A DNA stretch of 64,000 nucleotides, from the NCBI GenBank assembly GCA_034509925.1, contig CM067526.1, positions 7,492,744-7,556,743 of the forward strand, read 5' to 3'. This DNA is from Hirudinaria manillensis. Its lineage: Eukaryota; Annelida; Clitellata; Hirudinida; Hirudinidae. Position 1 is the stretch's first letter. Every line of letters begins with the position of its first letter. The notes beneath the pieces are model-generated. The model was not told the DNA's origin. It ran no database searches and worked only from the letters and a program-made list of their open reading frames with translations. Of the stretch, positions 1-13,700 are shown one piece after another. Both the position numbers and the translations under genes were made by a program.

Positions 1-2040
1 TAAACAATAAATTATTGATAAGGCCCTTGTGATGTTTCTCAAAATGTGCATAAATGTATGGTGACCATTCCAAATAATCAATAAATAGAACTTTACTGTG
101 ATTACTGAAATGAACATTGTCACATTAATGTCTCATTCTAGTTCAGAATTGGTGGCCAATAATGAACAAAATTCCCATCAGGTCAATATGTAAGATGCAT
201 GAGAGAAAGTATATCCCTGCATTGATTGCTAAGAGCAATGGCCAGAACTTAACTTCAACTTATGTAACTGGTTGAAAGCATTGAAGCAGGAACATAGATC
301 AATCACATAAACGTTTTTGATCAGCATTCATAAATAACTCTTCAAAAGGATGAAAATGGAAATGCCAGGGCAAAACAGTATACATGTTCTAGGATTTTAA
401 ATATTGTTATAAACGATTTGATTTTCGTTTCCAAATGTGTCTTTGGGCTTAACTGGAAAAAAATAATAGTTACCTATCAAATGAATCATGATCAACGTTC
501 ATAAAGGCTGAGAGTCTTTCAGGTAAATCTGTAAAAATACTTTAATAACTGGATGACAAATAAAACAGATGCATTTCAAATTTAATATTTCTGAACTTCC
601 AACAAAAACCAAACTCAAAGTAAATGTGTTAACTAACAGTTGCAATAATATCCCTTTATATTAATTAGACTATCGTCCAGCCCATATTCATTAAGTTTAA
701 TGTGACTGAGTTTGTGCCAGAAATTCGAATCCATGCACGAAGAAAATGGAACAAATTGCAACATTTTCAAATTTTTAGTTGGTATATGAACTCAATTCTA
801 CTCAAAATCACTTAATAAAACATAAAAACTAGAAGCAACAAGAGGGTCCGTGTAGCAATCATATAAACATAAACATGCTTAAGATTAATATTCATGTGTT
901 CTTTTAATTTAACGCTCGTTATTCAAAATATTCATCCAATCTTAATTTTTTTTTTATTTCATGCATAGCCTCATTGAAATTTTAATCGAGAATTACTCGG
1001 CCATTCAAATGTTGGTCAGTCAGCACAACATAATTTAACAATAATTTATAGTGGTCTGAGGTTTGTTTAATCTAGTTCACCCTACCCGCTAATACACTCC
1101 TCCGGGATCCACCCAATACCCGTACGGGCATGTGAGCGTGTACCTCACAGGTTTTGTCTCCGGCAATTTTATTTTTGGACAGCATCTAAGCAAAATTACT
1201 GCTTTCATTTTAGTCTTTATTTTTCCATAAAGAAAGGGTTTAAAATTTTATTTTTATATGTTAATAGTCTCTTGGTTATATTTGTTAACCTTACAATCAT
1301 ATTTTTTTATCACATTTATTTTTTAAAAATAAAATTAACATAATAATTAATAGCCCCGTGCAGAAGATACAGCAACGAGTGTGTTTCATTACCAACCGGG
1401 AAAGTTTCTTAAAGGGTACGTAAACTTTCTTTTTTAAAGGCTGCAAGCTTTATCTGACATGTTACCACAGGAAGGGGTATCTCGATAACTTTCTTGTTAT
1501 AAATTAATCCCATAAAGAAAATTATAATTTTTTAATTTCAATCCGAAAGAACAATGAATAGAACGGAATATGTGCGCAAGCCTTTGTTGACATATAGGAG
1601 TCCTAAAAATTCTCAATATGAGCTTGACTTTGGCATTTGTTCGGTAATGACCCAACAGTTATATTTTTTTATAAAAATTTTCAGCATATGCCTAGGTTTG
1701 ATTTAATTAACGTTCTTAATTCGAAATTTTGTGGAAGTTTTGTTTTTTGTTTATGGTTCCCCAATCACCTTGTGCATCAAATATGCATGTCGTGCAAATG
1801 TGCATAATGTGCATCAAAGCACAGTCTATAAGTTGGCACAATTCTATGGGATACAATTCTATATCATTGTAAACTCCATTCTTAATTATAATATATTATT
1901 AGTATGTAATTACATTAATTATATATTATACATATTATAGAAGACTTATAATTACGGACACTTGTATATGTAATGCAAATTGCTAGATTGTATTCAAATA
2001 AAAATATTATGTGATTATCAAATAATTTTTGTTTCACTAG
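1..2040. other. No gene recognised (window edge to first PARP exon)
   Basis: AT-rich sequence without a convincing coding exon on either strand. The first exon of the PARP gene that starts at 2041 should lie upstream of that point. I compared this stretch with the first exon of the paralogue (10743-10991) and found no counterpart, so the exon is probably beyond the left edge of the window or has been lost. The last bases (2020-2040) form a normal pyrimidine-rich 3' splice site. Confidence 0.5.
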
Positions 2041-5000
2041 GATTACAATACCTCTAATGGATGTGAAAATTCTAACTGTTACAATCTACACTGCTGCTCA
2101 TATTATATCCAAAAGGCTTGCCGATTTAACAGAATTTGCAAATTCAGTCATGATTTGAAAAATACCCATAACTGGCAAATACTGAGGAGAAATAGAATGG
2201 AAAGTCTAAATGTAGATGAACTTCTGGAGATCCTGAATAAAAAACATGTAACAATTTTTTTTATATATTATGTAATATTTTTATATATTTCAAAACTATT
2301 AATGCCTCTCTGCTCCAATGATTAAATTAAAGCTTTAAGTCATCTCCAGATCCACTTTAAAGTTAAGGAAATTATAAATATTTGTCAAAATAGGTTCTAA
2401 GAAATGGTGTTAATATGATAAATACGATTTCTAGATATAATCATCAATTTTGCAATATTTAGATAATGGTGGCTCTTCCTCAAATTAATTTTGAAGCATT
2501 TGCACTTTTTGCCTACTTGAAGTAATCAATAAAAATCCAAACTTTCCTCCCTCTCATTGTGACTCTGAAACTTCTTAAAATCATATGTCACTTTTTAAAT
2601 GGCATGCTAATTCCAATTCTAAAACCCTGCACAAATATAATCTAGGTAATCCAGATTCATAACTCTCCACATATATGCTTTTGTGCAAAACATAAGTGTG
2701 TTTTTTTTTTTCAAATCCACCTTATCTCCATCACATTATTCAAACACACCATACTCAGCCAATACTTTTCATATGCTTCAGGTCTACACACTCATTACAT
2801 ATCTTAGATATCAGTGGGGCTTTCTGAGCATTGATTCAAGTCTTATTTATAAACATATTATTATAACCAAATTCTAGTTGATGATCCTTGCAAAGTTACT
2901 CTAATTCTTTAATTATTATAAGATATAAATGAACTAATATTACTCTTATTACTTAGGGTTTGAATAATAATAGGATATAGTGAACTTACAGTTGCCCTCC
3001 AGAATCTTTTTTTCCAGAAAAACTATGTGTCCATTTCATGACCAATTAATTGAAAATTAAATTAATGCAGTTGGACCCATCAAGGCCCTTAATCTGCAAA
3101 GGGTACAACTCTTCTAGTGGATGCAAATTTGGACCAAATTGCATGTGTTTACATCTTTGTGGTTTTTATATTAATGGTGAATGCAGTTATGGCAAGAATT
3201 GTAAAAGATCCCATGATTTAAAAGATCTGAAAGTGCAAGAACTTCTTGAAAAACATGGCATCAATGTAAAACAAACTTGCAAAGCAGTTTTGGATGATAT
3301 TAAGAAACAATGCCAACAAAGTAAAGAGAGAAAGAGAAGTACATCTTGTGACATGTCAACAGAAGTGACCGATTTACCTGCAAAGGAACAGAAACAGAGC
3401 AATGAAAAGCATTTGGCAGATGATTCACAACTCATTTGTACTTTTTACCTGAGAAATAAATGTCTATATAAGGAAAATTGTACCAAGTTTCACCAACCTG
3501 ATCATCTGCCTTACCATTGGCAATATCAAAATAATGAAGGAATGTGGCTGGATTTGCCCCAAAATAGAGATATTGAAGGAAATTATTGCATTTGTGAGGA
3601 TCACGTTGGAATACTGTTGTAAGCCTATGATCTCTTTCTTTAAATTATAAATTAAATCCTAAGATCAAATCACCATCTAAATGTTTCTAGTACTTTATGA
3701 TAAGAATGGGAAAATGCATTTCTTTTTTTTTTTAACAATTATGGAAATCTGTTTGTTTTTAAAAATTAAGCAAATTATTCTTCATTGACAAAACATTTTC
3801 AATGTAGGGATGGAATCCAAGTAAACCTGAATTTAAATGACATGACTTGGGCAGATCCTGATGGTAATCATGGAAAAATAAGGAGATTAAGCACAGAACT
3901 TCAAAGAGATGCTTCCAAGAGGTTGCTGTTTCTCACAATTTGGAAGTGGTATTGGATGAATGATGAAACTGAACAGTGGATTGATTATCGAGCCGAAGTA
4001 AGTGATAATATAGCTTCAAATCATTAAATCGCATACAATTTAAATGTAAACTCTTTTCATGTTTATTATTACGTAATCATTTATTTGCTTGTTATTTCAT
4101 CTGAAATGATAGAAAAACTTTCAGTTTTTTAATTGTTGGTTTTTATTAAATAATCCTTTTTGCTTTGCAAATTTTATGAGATTTATTCTATGCAATAAAA
4201 AATTTGATCATTTGCCTATTTATGTAATATTTATAATATAATATTTATATTAATGACCTGGCATGTAATTGTGTTTATAGAATAATTATCCAAGCTTTGA
4301 GGAAATTGAAGCAGCATTTCAGGAAAAGCCAAGGATTCCTTTTCAGTTTAGATCGAATAGTTGGTTGTATGAAATAGACTTTGGGCAAATGATTCAAATT
4401 AATAAAAATACAAATAAAGTACGGAAAGTGATAAGAAGGCCAGATTTTTTCGATAATATTTCAAAAAGACCAGAAAGGTTTGAAATGTTTATCAATTTAA
4501 TACTTTAATCTTAGAACATTTTCAAAAATGTTTCTGAATTTCTATCTAGCACTTCAGCTTTAGCAAAAACAGAAGAAAAAAAATCAATAGCAACCAATTT
4601 TCCAAATTATTGGACAATTGCAGATCTTGATGTTAAGGAAGATTCTTATCTTCTTATAGATGTAAACATGTGGACATAGAACATGGAATTACTTGCTTCT
4701 TGATGAAAATGCCTTTTTATTTTTTAAAGGTACCAAGAATGAATAATGAATTTTTCAAAATGGACAAACTCTTCAGACAGACAACAAAAAGGCCTATAAA
4801 GACACTAAAAAGGATTGAAAATCCTGAATTGTGGCAATTTTTCATAATGTTTGTTGCTGTCATTTTAAATGAATTAGGCATAAATTAATCATAAAGAAAT
4901 GTTAATAACAATAGGAAAAGAGATTCCTTAAGAAAAAAAGGGAATCTCTACAGCACAGAAAGATATCTTTTCCATGGAACACGAGGTCAATATGTCGATG

Positions 5001-5308
5001 CCATTTGCCAACAAGGATTTGACTTCAGGCTAAATGGTATGAGTTCTGGTACATCTTATGGGAAAGGAAGTTATTTCGCAAGGGATGCATCTTATTCTCT
5101 GAAGTATTCAGATTGCAGCAAGATGTTTGTAGCTCGAGTGATAGTTGGAGAATTTGTGAAAGGAAGGTCTTCTTACACTCGCCCTCCTCTAAGAGATGGG
5201 TCAAAGCATGACAATTATGAATCATGCGTTAATGATGTAAAGAACCCATCCATCTTTGTTATCTTTGACAATATCCAAGCCTACCCAGAATATCTAGTAG
5301 AGTATTAG
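2041..5308 (+). CDS. PARP12/13-type mono-ADP-ribosyltransferase, H-Y-I triad (5' partial)
   Basis: Predicted to transfer single ADP-ribose units to proteins; vertebrate relatives act in antiviral and stress responses. Exons with agreeing phases: 2041-2247, 3071-3618, 3808-3997, 4281-4477, 4550-4661, 4730-4848, 4915-5308. The first two encode CCCH zinc fingers (C-x7/8-C-x5-C-x3-H; for example CKGYNSSSGC and FYLRNKC), followed by two WWE domains (tryptophan-rich, around YHWQYQNNEG and WYWMNDETEQW) and a C-terminal PARP catalytic domain. The catalytic triad is visible: H in FHGT (4973-4975), Y in GSYFA (5072-5074) and I in PSIFVIFD, the H-Y-I set of mono-ADP-ribosyltransferases. The protein ends at a TAG at 5306. 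The first exon, which should supply the N-terminal domain and the first cysteine of finger 1, is not in the window. The middle exons are nearly identical to those of the paralogue at 10743-14257. I am sure of the family and less sure of the substrate. Confidence 0.9.
3071..3997 (+). repeat. Homogenised segment, copy 1 (exons 3-4 of PARP gene A)
   Basis: This stretch matches 11446-12380 at very high identity. From about 3144 to 3437 I see no difference at all, and the intervening intron is also clearly alignable. Similarity falls sharply towards the end of exon 4, and exon 2 and the PARP-domain exons of the two genes are strongly diverged. The pattern suggests gene conversion rather than a simple recent duplication. 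Confidence 0.85.
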
Positions 5309-6488
5309 TAATTCTAAAGCTTAAGATCTGGCAAAGTATAGTGAATTAAAGTTGAATTTGAACAAATTATGATTCCAGTAATCATTAAAAACACTGTTTT
5401 CTCTGAATTGTCCAAGTTCGTATTGTTGGTGCGTATTTGAAACACTGGACTAAAACAAAACAGCACCTCGTTATGTTAATGTAAAGTTTTTCCGACCAGT
5501 AACCTATCAGAAAGAATTTACTTTTGTCTGTTTTTAGGAAATGATCCTTCGGAACTGCTTAACCTAACCCTAACCAATTGGTTCTTGCTAATCGCGTTTT
5601 GTTTGGCTTTGGATGGAGATTTTGTTTATTTCCATATAATTGACGTTTTAGTTACTGCAATAAGTTTTGGTTGGATGTTCTAAAACGTTCTCCAAACTTG
5701 AGATTTCCGATAACTGCCGATTTTCGAAACTCGTAGTGTCCAGGTCCCTTAGATGAATACTTAAAAATTTCTTGTGGCGATTATCTCGCTACATCTTAAA
5801 TGAGTTGTTTAACCCTTGCAAAAGAATATTTTCAACGGATTTATTCGACTCACTCTACCTCCTTTGAATGGATTTGGAGTTCTGATTCGATAATTCATCC
5901 GATGTTCCCGCCGGTCAGGCACTTAGCTAGGCTTGTTAATATCTAAACAAGTATCATGTTCATATCGAGAACTTTGTTAAAACAACTTCACCTTAAATTC
6001 AAATAATTTGGAATGATTGTATTATCATTTCATTAATTCTTTTATTTCTCAACACTGTTTGACTTCATTACTATATTTTGATTTATAAAACTTTTAATAC
6101 AGCTTGTGGACGTAATTGTGATTGGGAGTGGTGTTGGTGGTCTGCAGTCAAGAGGTTGATTTTATGCGACACTATCGATAAGCCAATAGGTCGACTACGT
6201 GTTATTTAAAAAAAAACAATAATAAGTTAAAGAGACTTTAACTCCTCACTTAACGCCCAAAAGAAAATATGTATTTTTTATTTTAATTTTTAGAAAGAAA
6301 ATTGAAAATGAAGTGTTGACCATCAACAATAACATGTATTTTGAGAAAACAACGCCGCCAACTTTAATTTAATAAGGTAATTGTTGTAGAATATGAGATA
6401 TATTATAAGAATGCCAATAAATAATGAAGCGATTGAAATGCTTGAAGAGAAAGTCTATCAACTATTATTGGGAAACATAGGCAATTTT
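5309..6488. other. Intergenic, no gene seen
   Basis: Non-coding spacer between the converging PARP gene A and the methyltransferase gene. It includes two adjacent CCTAAC units near 5563-5576, too few to call a telomere array. No exon with splice sites or a long open frame is supported. Confidence 0.5.
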
Positions 6489-7268
6489 TTAAATTTTCAC
6501 AAATACACACAATTTACTTCTTTGCTCCAAAACGCCACCACCGCTAACGACTTCCAAGGCCTTCAGGAATTCTTCTCTTGTCACCTGATTTCTGTACATG
6601 AGAAAATTGTACATGACGTCGGGGTTATTATTAGCATCAATTTCGAAAGTATACAAAGCTTCATGCAATGGCAGCAGTCCGGTTGATTTAATTTCTTCTT
6701 CTATTTCTTCAATAGTTGCGGATGGCTTGAGGTTTAGCTGTTTACGAATTCTTCCCAATGCGTTTCCTTGAACGCAGTTCGTGACGACAAGAGTGCCAGT
6801 TTGTGGTTTAAGGAAATTAAAACAAGAGTTGAAGAATTTCATGCGATCACCTGGAGTCACGAAATACAGAGAATGAAGAGCCAGCACGATATCCACTGCT
6901 CCGTGAAGGCTTTTGTCTGAATTTTCGATAAACATTTCAAGGGACAATTCACATATTTGAAGCTCTACATGGTTTCCTAATGCCCTTCTCACATTTTCTT
7001 TTAATTCTTCTACGCAGTTATGGTCCGGTTCAATAGCAATCAACTTTTTCAAATTTGGAAGGCAAAGTTTAATGAATTTTATGTCATAATCGCCATATCC
7101 CGTGCCCACAGAGAGGCAGGTGTGAACATTTAACAAGTACTTCATTTGTGTGGAAATTTGTCCGATCAGTCCCACGAATATTTCCATTTCGTTGTGACAC
7201 TGACGAAATGATTTCAATTTGATCGGGTATTTCAAACTCTCTTTATTTCTTGATTCCGTGCTATCCAT
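6489..7268 (-). CDS. Histamine N-methyltransferase-like class I SAM methyltransferase (intronless)
   Basis: A 259-residue single-exon frame starting at the ATG at 7268; upstream in-frame codons have no ATG. It has a class I SAM-dependent methyltransferase core: motif I around LSVGTGYGDYDIKFI, the acidic strand-2 end in LIAIEPDHN, and a motif IV/V region VDIVLALHSLYFV followed by FFNSCFNFLKPQTGTLVVTN. Order, spacing and length fit the histamine N-methyltransferase group, cytosolic enzymes that methylate small amines. The substrate cannot be read from the sequence; other small-molecule methyltransferases of the same fold are possible. The lack of introns is unusual beside its intron-rich neighbours and could reflect an old retrocopy. 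It lies on the opposite strand between two PARP paralogues. Confidence 0.75.
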   Translation of the reverse strand: MDSTESRNKESLKYPIKLKSFRQCHNEMEIFVGLIGQISTQMKYLLNVHTCLSVGTGYGDYDIKFIKLCLPNLKKLIAIEPDHNCVEELKENVRRALGNHVELQICELSLEMFIENSDKSLHGAVDIVLALHSLYFVTPGDRMKFFNSCFNFLKPQTGTLVVTNCVQGNALGRIRKQLNLKPSATIEEIEEEIKSTGLLPLHEALYTFEIDANNNPDVMYNFLMYRNQVTREEFLKALEVVSGGGVLEQRSKLCVFVKI

Positions 7269-10200
7269 ATTTCGCCTTGATAATCGTGCCAAAAATTCAG
7301 ATCTAAGTGATATGCAAATTAGGTTTAAATTTACTTATGAAAGCTACGAATATATTAGTTAATTTAGGTAAAATAAATTCGTGCGGCATCAATGTTGTAT
7401 TCTTTCTTTAAATAACAGCTTATAACGATTAATCATTGTCATTAACAACTGTTGAGAAGAAAGTTTTTGAAATGGTGAAATCGATAAGATCATTTTATTA
7501 TTGACTGTCATTCAGGTGAGTTCAGAATATGGGAGATTCGTAATTGTAAAATTGTTCTTTAGGAAACTTGAATAATGAGCCCATAAATTCAAGAGCTACC
7601 TTATTAAATATATAAATACATTCATAAACGTGGTATGTAACTTAGGTCTAGCGATAACCTGTTGAAAATATTTTGTTGAATGGAGATGCACATTTGGCTA
7701 AAATCAGCAAACTCTGGCATTTGGGCCAGACACGATCCCCCAATGTGGATAACTCTCCCTTAATTACACCTGAAGTGCTAAGTTTAATTTTGAGAAAAGT
7801 GAGAAACGCACACCAACGAGAATCAAATTACCTTAAGGCACAAAGCATTAAAATTATTAAAATATTTTCTATCCGTCAATAGCACATGACTTGCTTTAAG
7901 CGAACATGGTGTAGCTTGCATCTAAAACGCGCTTGCTAAATTTTATCGCTCGTTACGATGGCAAGACTGCGACTCGACAATGTTTCAGACTTAAAAAATA
8001 ACACAAAACTATTCTAAGATTCAACGAAGTTTTGAATGAATGCTCTTCAAAGGAGGTCAATTTCTTAAAAAAAAACACAAAATTATTTAAATTATTATTA
8101 TTAATATATATTTAATAGAAAAATTATGAAAACGTTAAAAAGGTTAGTTTTTTTAAACATAGCCTGTGAGAACAGTCATCCCTGAAAGGGTAAATAGAAA
8201 GTCTTCATAAATCAAATTCTCTTCGAAAATAATCCTGAGTGCATCTTTTTTTACATGTTGCTGTAAAACACATGCTGCAGTCATGTTATACCAAGGACAT
8301 GTAACAGGTAGACTTAGACATTTAATCAATGAAACATGCCCATCCATGTCAATCAAAATGTCCATGAAAATTTGTTTAAAGTCCTTGACTAATTTATTAA
8401 ACCGACCTTTTTAAATTGGTATTGAGGTATTTTGTGCATGTATCCGAGTCCTATTCTTGTTTTGGTACTCGTATTTGGAACAAGGACACTTGAACTTTAA
8501 CCTTCCGTACTTGTTCCCGTGGCATTTAAAACATATTAAATTGACTAAGAAACAAGGCATATATCGTATATGATCGAAATGAAGTCATTCGACCACAAAC
8601 ATATATAAACTGTTATCTTAGTACAAATTCATATTGGTGAAAGCAGCACATGTTTTTAGGCATTTAAAACTCTTATTTGTTTATTTATTATTTATTTTAA
8701 GGACATTTATTACAACTAGGAAGTATATTCATTTAGTTGAGTCTGTCTGAAGGAGTTTGTAACTTTCAAAATTTATCCTTCAATCAGAACTTCAACGGAA
8801 TCCGATACTCTGAACAAATTTTCATTCGCCAAAAGGTTGCATCAATGAATCAATTTCTTAGCGAAATCTAGCCTTGTCCTAGTATATAAGATTTATTTGA
8901 GAATTTAATTTTTTGATTCTTTCTATTAGTTTCTAAGATTGAATTTTTAACAGTTTTTTTCTGCTTTTAATCAATAAATCTTTCTTTCCTGCGCGGGAAA
9001 ATTAGTTGATTGGGGTCGTCCATAAAAGGCATCTGTACGAGCGGGAGCGAGAGAGTAAAGCCAAACTTTTGCTGGACTTTTGCGGGAGATTAAGGTTTAG
9101 AAAAATAGAGATTTGCGCACATTCTACGTTTAATAAATTAAATAGTCACAACAAAGTTTTAGTGGCAAAATGCTGCTTTTGTCGAGGGAGTCCTTATGTA
9201 GAGCCAAAAGTGGACTTTTACGGACAAAAGGGAGAAGGTTAAATTTTAGCGGAAGTCTTTTATGGACGATCCTCTTAATGATGACACTTGGTGTAATAAA
9301 ACTGCCCCTTCCCAAAACTTTGAAACGCCCCACATAGCTTGACTAAGAGTCAACTTAAAATTGGTGTTTTTCAGGCAACATCCCCATGCACATCTCAACG
9401 GAGAGTTTGGTATTTTCCAGAAGGAATGAAATTAACAAAAGCCTTTTCTCAAGACTTACATTCTAGAGAGGGAGTAATTGGTACAAATCATATTGATTTG
9501 ATTAAGAAATAAAAGACAGTGAATGTCGTTGAAGAGCTAAAAATGAGATATTCTAGCCGACACACACGTGCTAACTTGTAGTAAAAAACGTAAAAGACAT
9601 ATTAAACATTTCGTTCACTGGCCTAGCCAATGGGGACAGGACATGCGTTTGGGGACGACATTTTGAAGGGGTAAAAGCAAATCTACAATTTTATAAAACT
9701 GAGTTTTGAAATATAGTACTGTTTTAGCGCTTGAAGTTCTGCCTCGTGAAAACACAGAAGTACAATTTAAAAAAAACTTGATGCCAAAAGCGTTAACTGT
9801 AACTATGGTTACATTAATTTTTCCCATTTTCTCAATATATACTTCGTTTAAGCATATTGTGGCATGTTATTGAAAAGGAGCAGAAATGGTCAATTTAATG
9901 AAATTATGTAATTGTTGAACGATTCTGGTTACAAAGTTGCGGGAATGGTATACACTGACAAAAAGCTCTGAAAAAAATAGGTCACAGCAAAGTAGTTGCA
10001 CATGTACTCATTGGTACTCATACTTGGACCTTCAGGACTTATTTCCATATCTATTATAATGAATATGTTTAGGAGACTCCGACAAAGCACCTATTATATG
10101 TAATAGTCAGCAATTTTTATATTTGGAGTTGAAAAAGTGTCTTAGAAAAGGAGCGCTGAATAAAGAAAGTTTGGGAATCATCAATTTACTTAATTGTGGT

Positions 10201-10742
10201 ATAACGCAGATTCCGCGTCTTCGGAGTTATCTCGTTTAACAACTTGAAATAATTTGCAATTTTGTTATCACTTCAAAAAAAAAATCAAACTATTGCAGAG
10301 GACAATCTACAAAAATACGTATCAGAACATAAAAAAATCTATATATCTTAATTGATACTATTTAACCGGGAGTTCACAGCTATTAAATGAGTTCATCATA
10401 CTAATATAACAAGTCAAACTCATGAAGTCTTTTGTCCCCTATTATTATGAGTGAAAAGTACCGTATTTTAACTTATTCTTTGGAACATATAATCATTATT
10501 ATTAACTTTTTAATCCGCTTGAGACTTTCAAATAAAAGTGTAAGTTTTAATTTTTAAATTATTTGTTTATTCAATTTCTTAAAAATTTGGAATTTTCCAG
10601 ATACTTCCCTATATGTCCCTATTAGTAGTTTCTGTTTGACGAAATTTTGAACAGAATTGTTGGCATTGTAATAAAAAGAATTAGTAGCGGACTTAATTAA
10701 TTTAACAATATCTAAGATCGCCTAAGATCTAATATCCGCGAA
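7269..10742. other. Intergenic, no gene seen apart from a foldback repeat
   Basis: About 3.5 kb with no supported exon. Short open frames here lack splice sites and coding bias. A terminal-inverted-repeat element is listed separately at 9013-9272. Confidence 0.45.
9013..9272. mobile_element. Short foldback / MITE-like element
   Basis: The 16 bases at 9013-9028 (GGGTCGTCCATAAAAG) reappear as an inverted copy at 9257-9272 with one mismatch, giving terminal inverted repeats around a non-coding interior of about 230 bases. The interior is richer in GC than its surroundings and also contains imperfect inverted pieces. Size and structure fit a non-autonomous DNA element. No clear target-site duplication was identified, so the exact edges are uncertain. 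Confidence 0.5.
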
Positions 10743-13700
10743 ATGACGACGGAACATCAGAGCTTACTCAAGAAAAGGAACCTGTGTAAGATGCTAGTGT
10801 GGGATCTAATGAGGACAGGCGGTAAATTAGAGGTTGATTTAAAGGATTGGGAAGTAATGTGCGACAAATTGGACGTAATTGGTGCTTCTAAACCTGAAGA
10901 CATCTTGAGCAGTTGCGCGTCCATACATCATCAGAGTATCAATGACTATCGGTTTGCACTGAAACTGCGACCGAATTTTAACTATTGTTCGGTAAATTTG
11001 CGTTATATATCTTCAAGTGAAAATATTCAATCCAATTAGGTTGTTGTGCAACAACAAATGATGGTTTATTTACAATCTCCCAATTTAATTCCAAACTAGG
11101 CATATATCAAGACAGATGGATGCAAAACTAGTACCTGTGGTAACCTGCATTGTTGCTTACACTTCCTTTTCAATGAGTGCAAATATGGATCACAATGCAA
11201 ATTCAGTCACAACTTGAAAGACAACCACAACATTTTAATTCTGTGGGAGAATTTCATGGAAGATCTCAATAATGAGCAGCTCGTTCATATCTTAAAATTG
11301 AAAAATGTAGTTATTAATCATTATAATTAAATCTTCATATAAAATTTAATTAACTTAAATTGGTGGAAAATCAATCTTGTTTAAACAATTAGAAGGAATA
11401 CTTTTTAAGAGTAAAGTATTTCTTTTTTTTTTAATTGAATTGAAGCTTCTTCCATCAAGGCCCTTAATCTGCAAAGGGTACAACTCTTCTGGTGGATGCA
11501 AATTTGGATCAAATTGCACGTGTTTACATCTTTGTGGTTTTTATATTAATGGTGAATGCAGTTATGGCAAGAATTGTAAAAGATCCCATGATTTAAAAGA
11601 TCTGAAAGTGCAAGAACTTCTTGAAAAACATGGCATCAATGTAAAACAAACTTGCAAAGCAGTTTTGGATGATATTAAGAAACAATGCCAACAAAGTAAA
11701 GAGAGAAAGAGAAGTACATCTTGTGACATGTCAACAGAAGTGACCGATTTACCTGCAAAGGAACAGAAACAGAGCAATGAAAAGCATTTGGCAGATGATT
11801 CACAACTCATTTGCACTTTTTACCTGAGAAATAAATGTCTCTATAAGGAAAGTTGTACCAAATTTCACCAACCTGATCATCTGCCTTACCATTGGCAATA
11901 TCAAAATAATGAAGGAATATGGCTGGATTTGCTCCAAAATAGAGATGTTGAAAGAAATTATTGCATTTGTGAGGATTATATTGAAATACCATTGTAAGCA
12001 CATGACTTCTTTCTTGAAATTATAAATTGAATAATTATAAATTAAATCATAAGATCAAATCAATATGTAAATATTTCTAGTACTTCATAATAAGAATGGG
12101 AAAATGCATTTCTTTTTTTTTTTAAATTACATGAAATCTGGTTGTTTTTAAAACTTAAGCAAATTATTCTACATTAACAAAACATTTTCAATGCAGGGAT
12201 GGAATCCAAGTAAACCTGAATTTAAATGACATGACTTGGGCAGATCCTGATGGTAATCATGGAAAAATAAGGAGATTAAGCACAGAACTTCAAAGAGATG
12301 CTTCAAAGGGGATGCTGTTTCTCACAATTTGGAAATGGTATTGGATGGAGGATGGAGTATGGATTAACTATGAAGCTGAGGTGACTGCCTTTCTGTTTCG
12401 GTAGTTTCAGAATGGATGAGTTCTTAACTCATCTTAATGTAAAAGAAACAGCTTTAAATTTAAATGCTTAGTTCCTCATTGGCTGTCAAACAAATGAAAG
12501 GGATTAGCTTGATATTATTCTGAGTGTTTCTTAAGCCACGTTATATTGTATGAGTCTTACAATGGTTATTAGTTTAATGAGATTGTGAGCTTATTTATTG
12601 GCCTTTATTTGTTATCTAGATATAACATTGAAATTATATCATTTATAGATAAGTGGCTATTTTGCAGGATGGATATCCATCTTCTGATGTAATTGAAACA
12701 GTGTTCCAAAGAGAACCAAGATCTGTAATACAATTTGTTTCAAACCAATGGAATTACAAAATTGATCTAGAACAGATGGTCCAATTAAATAAACATTCAG
12801 GAAAACTGAGACATTTGAGAAGAAGACCTGATATCTTTAATGAAGAAACAAAACTTCCTAAAAGGTCAAAAACAAGTTTCTCCATTTTCTTGAATGTTAA
12901 TCTAATTAAGTGATAAGATTACTAAGTCATTGGAGTTTAAAGCAAGATCAAAAATCTTTGCATTACATGGGAAAACAGTTATGTGCTGTGAGGCATTACT
13001 ATCTACTTCATAAAAATTGGCCTTTGAAGAAGTTGTTCTTAAAAGTGAATTGCCCCTACTTTGAAGTAGGAAAGGATGTCCAGATAACATAAATACAATA
13101 TGTGATGTTCTCATGACTTAGCTTTTCCTGAGTAGTGGTTTTTAAGTAGTATCTTGCTGTTTATTAATGTTAGTCACATGATTAATTAGGTGAGCTGCTC
13201 CTGAGATGGAATTTGAATTCATTTTTCCATCATGAGAGTCAAAGTCTTAAACATTAGATCACATGGGAATTAAATAATATATAAGCTATATGCTGATGTT
13301 AAATTTTATTTGATAGACATAGTTTGAAATGGGGATCTGAAATCAGATTTATATCTGGGAAATATTAATGATAGAGTTCTGTTTTCAGCTTCACTTTGTT
13401 TAGGATAACATATGCATATTCTCATGGTTAATTAATTATATTTCATCAAATTATGTTACTCATTTTCAGCCCTCACAAGTCTATTCTGGATAGATGCTTT
13501 GAGGAAAATTTTAAATGAGATTATAGATAACCATGAGAGCAATATGATAATTCTGTATGTTTAATTTTCAGCATATCAAATATAGTGAAAGTGGAAGAAA
13601 ATAACGCATCTGATCCAAACATGACAGCAAGTTCAGGATTGGATGGCTATACCATGCTGGATGCAAGTGGCTTAAATTCATTCTCTGAATCAATCCAATA

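Noticed and set aside
5563..5576. CCTAAC repeats resembling telomeric sequence
   Set aside because: Only about two units are present; too short to call an interstitial telomere.
6393..6686. Plus-strand 97-codon frame
   Set aside because: Mostly antisense to the methyltransferase gene at 6489-7268.
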